Assembly: GCA_033980235.1 (NCBI GenBank)
Contig: CM067069.1
Location: forward strand, 2,286,255 to 2,350,254
Source: Diadema setosum
Lineage: Eukaryota; Echinodermata; Echinoidea; Diadematoida; Diadematidae
Direction: 5' to 3'
DNA length: 64,000 nucleotides
Positions 45,404 through 58,133 of this stretch are shown here, one piece after another; position 1 is the stretch's first letter; every line of letters begins with the position of its first letter. A program made the position numbers and the translations under genes. The notes beneath the pieces are model-generated. The model worked only from the letters and a program-made list of their open reading frames with translations. It did not search any database and had not been told where the DNA came from.

Positions 45404-47190
45404 GTGACCCGCGACAGCGGTTTCAGGCAAAAGTCGGGCATTTTGAAAATTCATTTTTTCACTGATCACATTGCCCATTTCCTAAGCTTTGCATTGATAT
45501 CAAACACTTGTATTCTTCGGCACCATAAGTGGGCATAGAAAGCAAAATAAAATGCACTTTTTAAGTTGTTAGCCAGACAAAATTGCGAGAAAACGGGCTT
45601 TGAAGATTCACCTCTTACTCAAAGACAATGTCCGAGCGGCGATGCGAGGTGAGAATCACCCATCCGTACGATGGTGCCAATCGATGTGAAGCTCCGCCTC
45701 TAGCAACCACATCGCCTTCTGATTGGCTCACTGAGAGAGTCAAATTTCCCGGGCACCCTTCCTCGGAGCTCAGCGTACGGAGCCGAAAAACAATGCGGTT
45801 CGCTCGGGTTCGTTTTACCAGTACGTCTTTCAAGATGGCGGATACAATAATTGCACGTATGGTGTACATGTGTATGCTGCACGCATTACGCAATGGCATC
45901 CACACGCCATGATCTGGTGCATGTAACAGGAGCGGGTAATGCACACGTTTACAAATCGCGTTTTCATTGTTGTTGATTTGACTTTATCATTGGCGACCCT
46001 TTTGAAGGCAGAAAAATGCCAGAGCTGGCAAGGGTCACGCTTCCTTTTTTATTTGTTTTTACAAGCCGTGCATATGTTGCCTTGATCGGTGGTGTTGATG
46101 ATATCAAAACAAACAAACAAACACGTACGACTCGTTAGTTTTGGTGCGATCTTGATGTGTAGTATTTCAATATAACAGGTTACATGTGACCTCTCCTTTC
46201 CTCTCATCATCCTTCCCTTGAGTCAGTCTGCTGTCATAATTTTTACTACATGTACAAGTAGACTTTTTTTTTCTTTTTACACGATTATGTCGTGCTACAT
46301 GATTTTTTGTTTTACTTCCGTTGTCGAACATTGCGGTAGAATAGTTTGGATAGAAAGCCAAACGAAGAGCACGCACTACAGAGCGAGCGTATAAACCACT
46401 ATAGCAAGAACAATGGAGCATGTACAGTTGAACCTCTCTTATCCGGCCTCCCTTTATCCGGATCTCTCTATTATACGGACGCAATCTCGCCGTGATTTTT
46501 TTTTTTTTTTTTTGATAATTACGGGAGGAAAGGGGGATTCCCAACTCCTTGAGAACTCCTACACAAACACACATGAATTACATATTACTTCCAACATTAA
46601 CATACACCTCTATTTTGGGGTCTGTTACTGAGTGTAACAATGAAAAGGTTGCAGCATACACATTACTACATGTGTATGGGCTTCATCAGTACATGTGTAT
46701 GTATATGTACATGTTTAAAGCATTGAGTCTCCCGTATCCGGCCAAATCCCTTATCCGGATGAGCCCCGGTCCCGACTTGTCCGGATACGAGAGGTTCAAC
46801 TGTACATTGTAATCATGCACGCGCGGACAAAGCATTCCCAAAACGCTGCAACTGGTGTCTCCGAAAGCCGAATTATGTAAATGTGTGCGACGCACCAGCC
46901 AATCGCATGCGAGACCCTGCGCCGTAGCAACGCTGGGGATATTGGCGCGGCGTTCGAAAGAAGCTCGAAACTGACGAGTGCGATTCAACATAGGGTGCTT
47001 AAAATTCCATTTTCGATAGGAAAGACGTAGTCTTATGCTATGAAATTTAGTGTAGATGTAGAAAACATATCAAAGATTCGATTTCTGCAAAAAACACAAA
47101 TCGACAAAAATTATGGTAAAAATCTTTGTGCCCCGCCTAGGAGGGAATTTGCTCTTGCGACTTTTGCCTGAAACCGTTGTCGCGGGTCTC
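45404..47190. mobile_element. GTGACCCGC-ended element, long member, with nested insertion
   Basis: About 1.79 kb. The left end is GTGACCCGCGACAGCGGTTT and the right end its inverse (33-34 bases with few mismatches). It is flanked by a 4-bp AAAT duplication (45400-45403 and 47191-47194). The interior is CpG-rich near both ends. Each end zone carries CCAATCG followed by TAGCAAC. The left zone also has AAGATGGCGG (45833-45842), GATTGGC and CTCCGCCTC. It has no transposase frame that I recognise. A pogo-like element sits inside at 46425-46802. Confidence 0.8.
46425..46802. mobile_element. pogo/Tigger-like mini-element (nested)
   Basis: 378 bases with inverted ends CAGTTGAACCTCTCTTATCC and its near-perfect inverse, flanked by TA on both sides (46423-46424 and 46803-46804). 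Ends of the form CAGTTGAACCTC…ATCCGG with a TA target are typical of pogo/Tigger members of the Tc1/mariner superfamily. Further ATCCGG copies occur just inside both ends. No transposase is present. Confidence 0.85.
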
Positions 47191-47194
47191 AAAT

Positions 47195-49601
47195 TAATTT
47201 GTCTGCCAAACATTATATTTGCATTCTAATAAGTTAAGCTATTCAAATTCAAGTGGCCTAGACAGTTATGAAGAGACATAATTTTTGTGCTAAGCCAAAA
47301 CACAGTCAGTCTTTCTGATAGCCTTTGCTAGGTACCAGTATTTTCTGAATAGAATGATTTGCCAAACTTTGCATCATGATGTATAGTCTTTGGATCCTTT
47401 TTTTTTTTCCGAAGGGGGAGGGGGAGTGGGGATAAACATAACAAGACTGTTTTCATAAGTAAGACATAAACGACAAGGTTGTATTGATGCAATTTCAGGA
47501 AATAAAGACAGACAAATGTGTAAATCAGCAGAGGTCTTTGAATCAAACTTTTGTGAATATGCCATGACAATTTCATTTCCTTTCCACACACAGTCACTTC
47601 ACAATATTTTCCAATTATCCTGTCCCTCCACCGTCAGTATTGTCTGCCGCTCCAAGATCGTAAGATCCGAAACGCCCCCTCTCTCACTCGTGTGTGGCCG
47701 AGACTGCCAATAATCAATACCGCAAGTGTAGCGGTTGTTTGCGTTGTCATAAAACTCCCGCTGCTTCAGTGCCACTACTCCAATCACACCATGCTGGGAA
47801 AGCACACGCTTGGCGGCTGTGCCAGGGAAGGGGGGGGGGGGGGGGCTGGGGAATTATGGGAGAGAGCTCTGAAGGAGCATGGTGTTAAATTAGTCTGTTG
47901 TGCAGCACGTGTCCTCCCCATCCCTGTGGATGAAGTCGGAGAGTATATCTTTTATGACAGATGATCGTCCCACCCTCAACCAGCCATGCCGGAAAAATTA
48001 TCATTTCCTGTTTATGAAGCTTGGGTTGCAATGCCATGTATCTAGCATTTGTAAAGAGAGCAGAGTGACTAATGCCATGAAAGGGGGAAAAAAGACATCT
48101 ATTCAAATGCAGATGACATGAATGAATGTATATAATGTCAAGGGTTTAAGACATCCTGTATGCCCCAACTGCACACAATGTACTTCATCTCTTGTTCATT
48201 GGTGTATTTTGACTAAGCCTATTGTATGCTTTATTGGTATCATTTATCTCTTTCCAAATGATGATAAGTCATTTGAGATGTCTCATAACAGCAGTGTATA
48301 GATGTAGTCTCTGCTTTACTGATGTTCTCTGTTTGGATGATGTTGCTTAGGAAACCTCTAAATATTCACTACTTGTGTGTGATAAACAAAAAGCCCCCAA
48401 ACCCAGCAGTTCCAGCCTATGTGTTATGAAGTGATCACACCCATTATATCACCAATGTGGACAAAAATAATCAGGATTTTTTATTGCACTGACATCATTT
48501 AAAGATTGCTGAGAGATAGAAATACAAATGAAAGAGAAGGAATTTGAGAAACACTGAAAGAAAGAAACAATATCAAGTGTAGACGACTCAAAGATAGAGT
48601 GAAAAAAAAAACTGAAACAGAATACAAAAAAGAAAAGAAAAGGAAGAAGGGATGTAAAAATAAATAGTTGCACCAAAAAGGAAGGCATGAGCAAGAGATA
48701 GATAGAAAGAGAGAAGAAAAGAATGAGATAGAGAAAGAAAGAACAAGAGGAAGAGAAAGAAAGAAGGAGAGATTTCCTTAGATGAGCTGCATTTCAATGA
48801 TTGCCTAACTTGAGCCATTACCGAAGTGAAAAACATCCATCTCAGCCTCATAAGAATGCACTTAGGCATCCAAGAGCTCTTTGCCCTGTTGGCTGCCATT
48901 TACACAGGCAGGCATCTCTTGACTCCCTGTCTACCAACTCCACTTTCAGTCAGTGTCAGTGACCAAGTGGCAGTGGCTACGTGTTCGGTATAAAGCTATG
49001 AACCACTTGGGCACTAGTAGCTCCTCCTGATAGAAGCTTTTCACCCCCTATTCCTCCTGAGTGTGTGTAGAAGGAGCGATTGATGGGCAAGTGATTTGAG
49101 TGATTTTTGTCTATCAATGTCGTCCCTGGGCTCAGGTCAGATTAAAAGAACAAAATCACTGGCATTGCATTGTATCCATATCCATCAAAGATTGTCTGAC
49201 AAAAAAAAAAGTGTTATTCTTACCCTTTTCTTCTTCTGAAGACTAGTTTAATCTTTTTTGTTTGTTTGTTTTTTAGGTGATGTGATTATGCCAATATCAA
49301 GATCAGCAACCAACCTAGATTGCATCTGTTAGTTGTATTGATTGATGGCTTCTAGATTGCTGGCACTTTTGAAATTGGGTTAAATTCCTGTCACCTGTGC
49401 AGAGAGATCCCCCCCCCTCCCACCCCAAAGTTAGTAAACAAGCCACAAGCCATTCTGTTATCAGCCCCTGTAACCTGCTGGGTAATAAACACACACATTA
49501 GTAAATACACTCCAGTGCAGACATTGTTGCCATTCTAGTAGCTTTACAACCAATGATTTAGATACTATTAAATGGCACACAGGGTAGGCCCTAATTTTTT
49601 T
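47195..49601. other. Intron-like DNA; G tract and purine-rich zone
   Basis: G run at 47830-47845. GA/AAAG-rich purine tract on the + strand at about 48590-48770. A possible 66-nt exon (47594-47659) with good splice-like borders is open in two phases and cannot be told from chance. Short frames around 47500-48100 are not recognised. Confidence 0.45.
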
Positions 49602-49889
49602 TTAACACTTTAAGTGCCCATGCATTAACTTCAAGCTTGCTATATTTAAGCTCTTTCATCAGCATTCAGTAGTCCATCACATATTGACCTAGTTGTAAAA
49701 TCAGCAGGCCCACTTCAAGTGTGACAATGTGCCGCATTTGAACAAGAATCCATGTTTGCCACAATAGGACTGGAGAAATTATGTAAACTGTATTCATTGG
49801 CAATTAGTTTTAGGACATCTGCAAATTGGCAAGGGGAGCACTCCAGCACGCCTAATACCATTGGGAAAACTAAGCCCGTTAAAGGTTAA
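49602..49889 (+). mobile_element. TTAACCC-family repeat, copy 4
   Basis: Begins TTAACACTTTAAGTGCCC and ends AAAGGTTAA, 288 bases. Shares 'CATCAGCATTCAGTAGTCC', 'ATTGACCTAGTTGTAAAATC' and 'ATTAGTTTTAGGACATCTGC' with the other copies. No A-rich insert. Confidence 0.65.
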
Positions 49890-51428
49890 GCATAGAAAAA
49901 GCATTAAAAAAACATATTCCTTCCATCTTTCCCTTTCCTCATCATGTTGAAGCTGTTCTGAAAGACAAGAAGATAGTTTTGCAGCACAACACACATCGTT
50001 GACCATCAACATGCTTACTAAAGGTCACGCATGGTGTGTGGAGGGGTAATGTCTTCACGTATTCAGCCTACTCATTGTCCCAACCCTGTTCCTGGAAAAG
50101 AGAGTCAAGTAATTTGAAAACAGCTGGAGATTGTAGTGATAGTAAGGACTGTCATTGGAAAACAGCACTGACACAGCAACAATATCTCATTATGACAGGG
50201 TAATTTCTTGCCTCTCAGTTGAAAGTTTTTTTATATTTTTTGTTTTTTTCAAATTGTGCTCTAAAAACTCCAAAAAAAAAAAAAGAGTGATTTTGCTGGT
50301 TGCCAGAAATTTGTTTTAAATGTAAACCTTACCATTCTTAAATACCCTGTTAAAAGTTCTTTTAAACTGTTATAAGATTATCATATTGTTATTGTTTTTG
50401 TCTCAAAAGGATCCCTGCATGGTGAAAAGTAATGTTCATAATATGTTTTTCACTGAGATCCTTTTACCCAAGTACATCCATATTATTCTTTCAGATTCTC
50501 AACTTACAGCTTTAAAGTCAATTCATTGCACAAATAAATAATTTGCGCTTTATCAAGTCCTATCAGACATCCTCAACTCAACTTCTCAACTTGTCCGGCT
50601 CACAATCTGTCAGTGAATTATTTCTCGACAAGAGCCAACACTCGCATCTCTTTATATGTATTATCTCTCTCTCTCTCTCGCTCGTTTTCTATATGCTGTG
50701 TGGTGTACGTGAGGGTAGCCTGGCTGACGATGTTACTTTGCAAAAGAAATGTCTGTTCACTCACATACCCATTAGTGGAGAATGGGCTTGAGTTCACACA
50801 GAGTGGTGTCATCCATCATTACCAAGCTTCTGGTGTGGCAGTCTTGCTGTGTGGATAAGAATGGTAGAAGAGATCAGGCAATATGGCATTTTGGTCCACA
50901 CAGGCAAAGTAAATGGCCCCAGGAAAAACTTGAGTCTTAACGGAGGATTTTGCGGATGACTCTTACAGGATGACGGTAAATGAAGTTACCCTTGCATTGA
51001 GGTATTTACAAGGTTTATTTCCTGAGGCAAAATATATGAATAGCCCATAGATCAGGAAACTCCATGAAGTTTAATGGCATCTGAATAAGAAATATCAATG
51101 AAGACACTGTACAGGTTGAAAGGGTTGTGAAGACATATTGCGATCCATGAAACCTGTCATAATCATATTTGTTGTAGAGTCATAAAGATTACATTTGCAA
51201 TAAAGGGATCTTTTCTGAAAGGATGAATGATTAGAAGAAATCTACTTTCACTGTTCTTTGTACACAATGGCAATAATTCTTAACCCCCACCCCCACTTTT
51301 GAAATTGTGGCACCGGCCATGTAGGATATCTTAGAAGTAATAAGTATTCACACAAAATGGTTCTCTCCTTTGAAACAGGGAATAATCTTTAACAAAGGGT
51401 TTAACTTTCCTGTGTTGTGGTCCTACTT
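49890..51428. other. Intron-like DNA; (CT)n
   Basis: Short CT run at about 50664-50680. Frames of up to 82 codons around 50543-50858 are not recognised. Confidence 0.45.
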
Positions 51429-51534
51429 CTGTAGCAGCTCAATTTGATCCCCTGTGGATGTGGTATAACATCCTATACCTCCGTAGCAGCTCATTTTGAT
51501 CCCCTGTGGATGTCGTATAACATCGCCTATCTAA
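51429..51534 (+). repeat. Tandem duplication, 52-base unit
   Basis: Two adjacent units beginning GTAGCAGCTCAATTTGATCC at 51431 and 51483, with few differences. The size is close to the unit duplicated at 57378-57483, although the sequences are unrelated. Confidence 0.92.
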
Positions 51535-53385
51535 TTTGGCCTATCTCATTATCGCATTCCTTTCAATGTGCAATTAAGCGAGTGGGTATGAGTAATCCTC
51601 CCTAATTACCTGTACATTGCATGCACTCCGTCTACCAGTTTAGGGTGGGGGGGGGGGGGGAGGGCAAGATATTCCTTGCTACAGTGGTGTTTAATCAGAA
51701 TGAATGAAGTAGACTTGCTCTAACAGGGAAGCATTCCCATTAATCAAGGCGGTAATTAATTGGAATGTTTGTAATCTACAGTGTGCAGGCATCTCTGGGT
51801 TGGTAGCTTGGTGTATTTGTTGCAGTAATAACAGTTGCTCATAGCTGGGATCATGTTGTACCCAAAGAAATAAGTGCATGAAAGCTTGGTTAACTTTGAA
51901 ACATTTTGCTCCTGCTGAATGCAACAAACAAACTATGCTGAAATATTATTTTACTACCATATGTAAAGTCATAATACACACAGATGAGGTTGAATAACTA
52001 CCATATCCAATTCTACTAAGCAGTCGTAGCTTTAAGGAGAATACAAACTGCGTATGCCTTAGTCATGCATCAAAATAACTCTAATCATACTGTTTTGTGA
52101 GTCAGCTTGGCAAAGATGAAAGTAATTTTGCTATTCGGTCAGATCCAGTGGAATTAGGAGATGCAGGAAATGATACAGTATGAGATGAACTATTTCAGAT
52201 AAACTCTAAACACATCTAGAGGCACACAGAGTACATATTTGTTCATGATCGCAATGTGGATTCACGATTGTAATATCCCCTGTTAGGTACCTCTGGTGCA
52301 ATTTATCAAAATAACCTTGATAGGCCATCAAATTGTCTAAGTCATTAGAAACTGTGGGTAGCACATTAATTTGGAACACAAACTATCAAATGTGATGTAC
52401 TCATCAAAGATGAAAATGAGTTTATTCCTTTGTGTTTAATCAAGGATGGTGTGATATGTTTTTTACATGTGGACCTCTAAAAATAACCCCGGCTGACTAT
52501 ATTTTTTTTGTGTAAGTCTGATTAAAATGAAATATTCTTAAGATTCTTTGGTTATATTTCTTTAAGACTCTTCTCTCTTTAAGTTTAGGTTCAGGAACAG
52601 AGTATTGAATAAAAAATAAATGCATTTTCATGAGGCTTTGTTTTAACTGACCTTTGTCAATAGACTGGTGTACAAATATGTTCAAATTTGTGGAGGTTTC
52701 CTCCGTTGTGAGTAATAACAAGCCATCTGTAAATGTGTACCTTAAAGACACTTTTCAATACAATGGTCAATGTTAATATTTGCTATGTTGGGCAAACCTT
52801 GGGTAAGCTTTCAGGTTGTTATGAAGAACTATTGTCAAAGGCATGCATAAAATTTGAATGTTAGTAAATCAGTCTGTATTACTCTACGTGATCTTGCGTA
52901 CGTTGCAGTGGTAGTGGGCAGCAACTCATACAAAACAATCCATCCATCACTGGCTGCCATCGAGATGTGCTAAATGAAGCCAGAGAAATGTGTGGCGGTG
53001 TCCTGATGCTGACATTATTTGGTGCATTCACTAATGGCAAGCCTGACCCACAAACCACGCTGCAGTTTGTTGTGATATCGAATACCTTTCTGCTACTGGG
53101 ATTGCAGCTGCATTTTATTACCTCTCTTCTGCATGAAGGGGAGTGTGTTTTGGTCGAGATCTGTATTCATTCATTCATGGAGAGTTTAAAGGGTCACAAG
53201 TCTGACTACCATGCCTTGAAGATGGGGAATCTCTGTTCTCTCTACTGTCCCATTCCATGCATGTTTACAATTTTTGTTTTGTTTTATTCTATCTTACCTG
53301 GTTACTCATCTGTTTTGTATGTTATTTTTTCTGTGGTACCGTACACCATTAAGCAGAATATCAAGCACTGTACAGTGCACATTAA
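51535..53385. other. Intron-like DNA; G tract
   Basis: G run at 51647-51660. A 148-codon frame at 52967-53413 is the longest in the window. It has a hydrophobic middle, is not recognised, lacks clear splice sites and ends inside the next mobile element. Confidence 0.45.
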
Positions 53386-53746
53386 ATGTCCAGTTTACCT
53401 TTGGGAACAGTGATTTAAAAAATGTTCAAGATATCACATTTGATGCATATGTGTAGGTCTGTTGTATCACAAAACATCCTACTATATAAAATTTTTGCAA
53501 TAAAGCCTAATATATAAGGAGATATCAGTATTTCTCTCATTAAACCATAACTGTAGACGGTTTAGTCTGGCAACATTTTTGTTATAACTATTGTTCATAT
53601 TTTGTCTATTTAACAATACTTAACATTGATTATGTACGGATTCAAATTTTTCCAGTGGTTGTTTCTATCCCAAACTAGCATTTTGGAACTGTTTTGAAGT
53701 ACTAAAGCTGGGTTTTTGTTTCATCTGCAAATGGTAAATTATGCCT
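53386..53746 (-). mobile_element. AGGCAT TTAA-family element, copy 3 (complete, inverted)
   Basis: 361 bases between TTAA at 53382-53385 and 53747-53750. Reverse complement of the family seen at 39487-40098 but without the GAAGAG insertion, so it gives the unoccupied form of that site near 53524-53532. Ends are short, imperfect inverted repeats. No coding capacity. Confidence 0.85.
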
Positions 53747-53750
53747 TTAA

Positions 53751-54030
53751 TGTAAAAGGGTTAGAGGTAGAGATTGTGTAAATGATGGAATATGACCATT
53801 GGTGGGGAAATTGAGAATGAGTACAAGTGACTGATGTAATATTATAATACAGCTTTGTTATAATGACCCAAATGGCAGAACATCAAGTTGTACAGGATGA
53901 CAGAAAAACAGTCTGACAATGTGCTAATTGTAAAAAGGAGCCCAGGGGCAGTGGGCCATATATCAGCTTAAAAACAAATGATACCACAGATGCAGTAAAA
54001 ATGCTCTATATCAGGGCTACACACTGACCC

Positions 54031-54082
<52 letters not shown>

Positions 54083-54189
54083 TACATTTTTTCTGCTGGT
54101 GCAACCTGTCTCTGTCAGTCCATTAGATACCAAGTTCTTCCTTTTTACTAGGTCTGTACCTAAAATTTATCGGTCCTATTCTTTTTTAA
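53751..54189. repeat. Unassigned DNA with (AT)n
   Basis: About 40 bases of alternating AT at 54036-54075. Nothing else specific. Confidence 0.8.
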
Positions 54190-54274
54190 CCCGTTGAGGA
54201 CGAGTCCCGAGTATACTCGGGCAGGTGTCTATGGGAAATGCGTGTTGTAGCAAAATCAGTCCGTCTTCAATGGG
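54190..54274 (-). mobile_element. CCCGTTGAGG 85-bp element, copy 5
   Basis: 85 bases in reverse orientation between TTAA at 54186-54189 and 54275-54278. It keeps the internal palindrome CCCGAGTATACTCGGG, which is decayed in several other copies. Confidence 0.9.
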
Positions 54275-54278
54275 TTAA

Positions 54279-57200
54279 TTTTTTTTTTACTGGTCATGTT
54301 GGACCAGTAAATTTGGCAACTCCTGAAAAGTTACTGGCTGATAGCAATTTTCACTGGTCTAGCAACATCGGACTGGCGCCAGTGTTAAACATTGTCTATA
54401 TTTCGGGTGATTAAGTATTTCTTTTGTTCTTGATGGCTATGTAAATCACTTGAAATGTTGTGTGAGGAGAGGCAATGATGTGAGATCTCGCACAGTTATC
54501 CGCTTCAGTGAAAAAAAAAAAACAACTTAGAAAGAACAGAATTGTGGTTCTTTTTCTGTTTTGTATAACATATTCTAAACATTTCATGCCTTCAGTTATG
54601 AGTCATGCTTTTAAATGTCAGAAACTGTTAAAACTCTATGTCCTAATGCATGTAGCTGTAACTTGTCAAGATTTTATCTCCCCCGCCACTCCTAAAGTGG
54701 CCAGGATAAATATTGGTGGACAATCCAATCACTCAGACAAACAGTGCAACTGGCAAAATAGAGACCATAATAACATCGTCAGGATTAAGAAAGTGACATA
54801 ATTTCTGATTATTGATTGTATGTTTCAGAATATTCATACTGACTCGCTAAGAAGTCAAGTCAGATACATGTCAATAAGCAAGTAAAAGATGATGGAAGGT
54901 TACCGGTCAGGCTAATGATAAAGAGAGCATAACACACACACACACACACTCACACACACGAAAAAAGATTGAGTGAGAGTTCAATAAGAATTTGATGCTA
55001 TTCTTTAGTGTCTGTCTTCATCACATTCCCTGTTTTGAAATTTGAAAGACAGGAGAGAAGTGTCTACGAATGGCGGTGCTGCGGGGCCTTCTCTAATTGA
55101 GTTTACTCGCATCCCAAACCCAGCACCTTGTCCCAAGGAAGCATAAACACCTTTCGAGAGTCATTCCCGCCACATTCTGTGTCTCGGTGTCGCGATGTGA
55201 CATCAAACGTCAGGCCCGCCGCATTGATTGTGTCCTCAACTTCATAGTCTCAGCTTGCCTTGACTTTCCTCTACATGTCATATAATCAGAGCTTGTCAAC
55301 AAAACATAGATTGAACTGACACTTGGAAATAGCTGGAATTCCTTAGCAGATTTATTTCCAAAGCAGAAAGGGTGAAGAAGCAAATATAATTTTCTCAGCC
55401 AAAATTGATTGGCATGAAATTGGCTTGAGTATTGTGTTACCCAGTAACAAATATTGCTGTTTGGATACATATCCTTTGCAAAATTATCAATATGCTTTTG
55501 GTGTCTGTAAACTTGTTCTTTTGAAAAATAGTATATTTCACATCTTCACATCTTCTAATTTGGATTTCTCTTCTTTTGTTTAATAATTGAGATGGTTAGA
55601 AAATGTTTATTAGTTGCACTTAATTCTTTGACCACAAATTGTGTAGCATTGATAAGTGACTTGGCATTGCCCCTAACATGGTTCATTCATTGACTTTTGA
55701 GAGTAAACAGATTGAATCCATATAACTATGCAATGCATAAATATCTGTATCTAATTCACTAATATTCTGTATTTAAAGTCTATTGTCAGAGATGATATTT
55801 AGCAGTGTTTTGTTTTTAAAAATGTTATAAATTTGAATGGATGATGATGATAATGATGATAATGATGATGATGAAATAGCATTTATATAGCATCATTTAT
55901 TTGTAGAAATATTCAAAGGCACTCGGCTATTGTAATAGAATTAGTCTATCTCATTGATATATGCAGATACACCATCAGCAAGACAGGGTTTGGTATTTGA
56001 GGGAATAACTTCAGTTCTGGTGGGAAAAAAAATTGGGAGAGAGGGAGCAGCTCTGAGCGGTATCCTTTCCACGTGAAGGTGTTTTCATTAAGTCGAGTGT
56101 GGTCTCCTGTACGTGGCTGTGTGATTAACACTCCATCATGTGGGACGTAATGCATTCAACACGTGTGCTGACATGAGAGATATTCATAAAACTGCATGCG
56201 CCAAACCCACCATGTGGTATGGTGCTGCTGTTATAAGGCAATGAAGCAAGGTATAAGGATAAGGATTTGCATATAAATTGGGTCAGATCCTTGTATCAAT
56301 CTGTAGAATTTCTTTTCTCAAACATTCTGGATGTAAAGGGTCAGTTTTCAAAGTGACTCCCCCCCCCCAAAAAAAAAAAAGAAAAAGAAAAAAGAAAATT
56401 GCCTTTTAGCACAACAGATCGATTTTTTTTTTCATCTGACTTACCAATATGAAGTAATTCATATCAATTAAAAATTCTTATTCCTATGGAGGAAATATTA
56501 ATGGATAGCTCAGAAGTATAGTAGAATGGAAGCTTTACTTAATGGAAAAAGATATGGTACAGTATATTTAGTGGATGGCAAATATGAAGACTTATACTGA
56601 CAAATCAAGGATGGATTGGAAAATTTTGTGAGTCTGACATTTAGTGATCTTTATGCAAGTCAATTTTCTTTTAATTAATTTTGAAAAAGTAGATCTTTAA
56701 CTTTATAGGTATTCAATGTGCATATGAAGTCAGTGTTTGGTTGTTTTAATTTATAACAGACAAATCTAAGATGAAACAGCTGAAAGCAGTGTCCCAGCTC
56801 TGTGTATGTCCTTGTAACATTTCAATGTACCAAAGTTCTTCCACACATTATATACTTTAATAGTCTCACACTTTATATACCGTGACAGTCTAACACTTTA
56901 TTGACTAATTTTCTCTCCTCGAAAAGCAGTTAGGAATTACTTGTGACTATCGGAGCATTTCAGTGATTTGTAGAACATGGTCACATTTATGAGTTTGTTC
57001 ACAACGTGGACACTGCAAAATCTGAAAGAGAGCTCCCCATACACTTTCATCTTCTAACTATCATGCAAGAAACACTCAGTGCAGAAACTGCTGAAGTCCC
57101 CATTATAAGTTACATGGAAAACAGGCTGAGCTGTCCCTTTAAAGTCCCCAAAGACGAGACGTCTGACTGGAACCGTCCGGTGATGAGGCAGAAAAGGTGT

Positions 57201-57377
57201 GGAGTATACAAAATTGGCAGCTGTCATGTGTCGTTTGCTCTGGCAAGTCCAATAAAGATATGGCTGTGTATGTATGTGTGTATGTGTGTGTGTTTATGCA
57301 AGTATATTCGAGGGTTGTTTTTATCTTTAAAATTATTAGGCACTATGATTATATCATCAACTGAGAACTAGAAGGGC
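54279..57377. other. Intron-like DNA, simple repeats only
   Basis: (CA)n at about 54933-54959. A GAT-rich repeat at 55840-55875 is followed by a 'TTTATATAGCATC' SINE-like patch. 'CCCCCGCCACTCCTAAAGTGG' at 54678-54698 resembles the 5' hairpin of the Helitron-like elements but lacks the rest. A 121-codon frame (57006-57371) is not recognised and ends in GT-rich repeat. Confidence 0.45.
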
Positions 57378-57483
57378 ATTAGGCATTTTGGGGGTATTGA
57401 GTTATCGGCATCACATTGTAGAGTGCAATCATTAGGCATATTGGGGGTATAGAGTTATTGGCATCACATTGTAGAGTACAATA
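57378..57483 (+). repeat. Tandem duplication, 53-base unit
   Basis: Two adjacent copies starting ATTAGGCATTTTGGGGGTAT at 57378 and 57431, differing at a few positions. Confidence 0.92.
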
Positions 57484-57903
57484 TCTTCTACATTATAGCG
57501 TCAATCTTAAATTGTTTTCATTTTTAGTAAAATGTTGAAAGTTAAAACCACAAGGGCACTGTTTTATTTGGTATTTGGAACAAGGCTTATAAATCTACCC
57601 GCTTTTGAATTAACTTTTTATATCATGAAAATTGATCTTTTCATTTTTATTTACACTCAAATCTTAGAACGTGATAGTGCCCTTCTGGTTCTTAACTGAA
57701 GATTTTAATGATCTAATTTACTACCAAGGAGAGCCTCTTCAGAGTTTTAATGCTCTACCATAGGACCCTGCCAATATGATTACCCCAGCATTGCAAGGTA
57801 CCCATTTATATGTAAACAGTCTCAAGAGGGGCACATTGTAGTCCATATGATACCTTGTCTGGGGATGAATGCACCAGACAGGGTTTAAACCCATGGTCTT
57901 CTC
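57484..57903. other. No gene seen
   Basis: AT-rich; nothing recurs. Confidence 0.45.
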
Positions 57904-58133
57904 TGAACCCTTTACATGCCAGGCACTTGGCTATAACTTACTGTGTTTTACTCATCAGCATTTAGATAATTCCTCCAAAATGGACCAAATTGTAAAAGTT
58001 TGTTACCCCACCCAGGGATAAGAATGTGCCCCCCTCCCATCTAACAAGATGGTTATGGTGACCCATCAGGGTTGAAAGGGAGTAGGTAATCTTTATTCAC
58101 TGATGATTAGATTCTAGACATCTGCACCATTTT

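Noticed and set aside
47594..47659. 66-nt exon-like segment with pyrimidine-rich acceptor and GTAAGA donor
   Set aside because: Open in two phases, composition not distinctive, no recognised peptide.
52967..53413. 148-codon open frame, the longest in the window
   Set aside because: No recognisable domain, no good splice sites, and its end lies inside a mobile element also found at 39487-40098.
57006..57371. 121-codon frame with a plausible hydrophilic N-terminal half
   Set aside because: Runs into a GT-rich repeat; no splice borders and no recognised motif.
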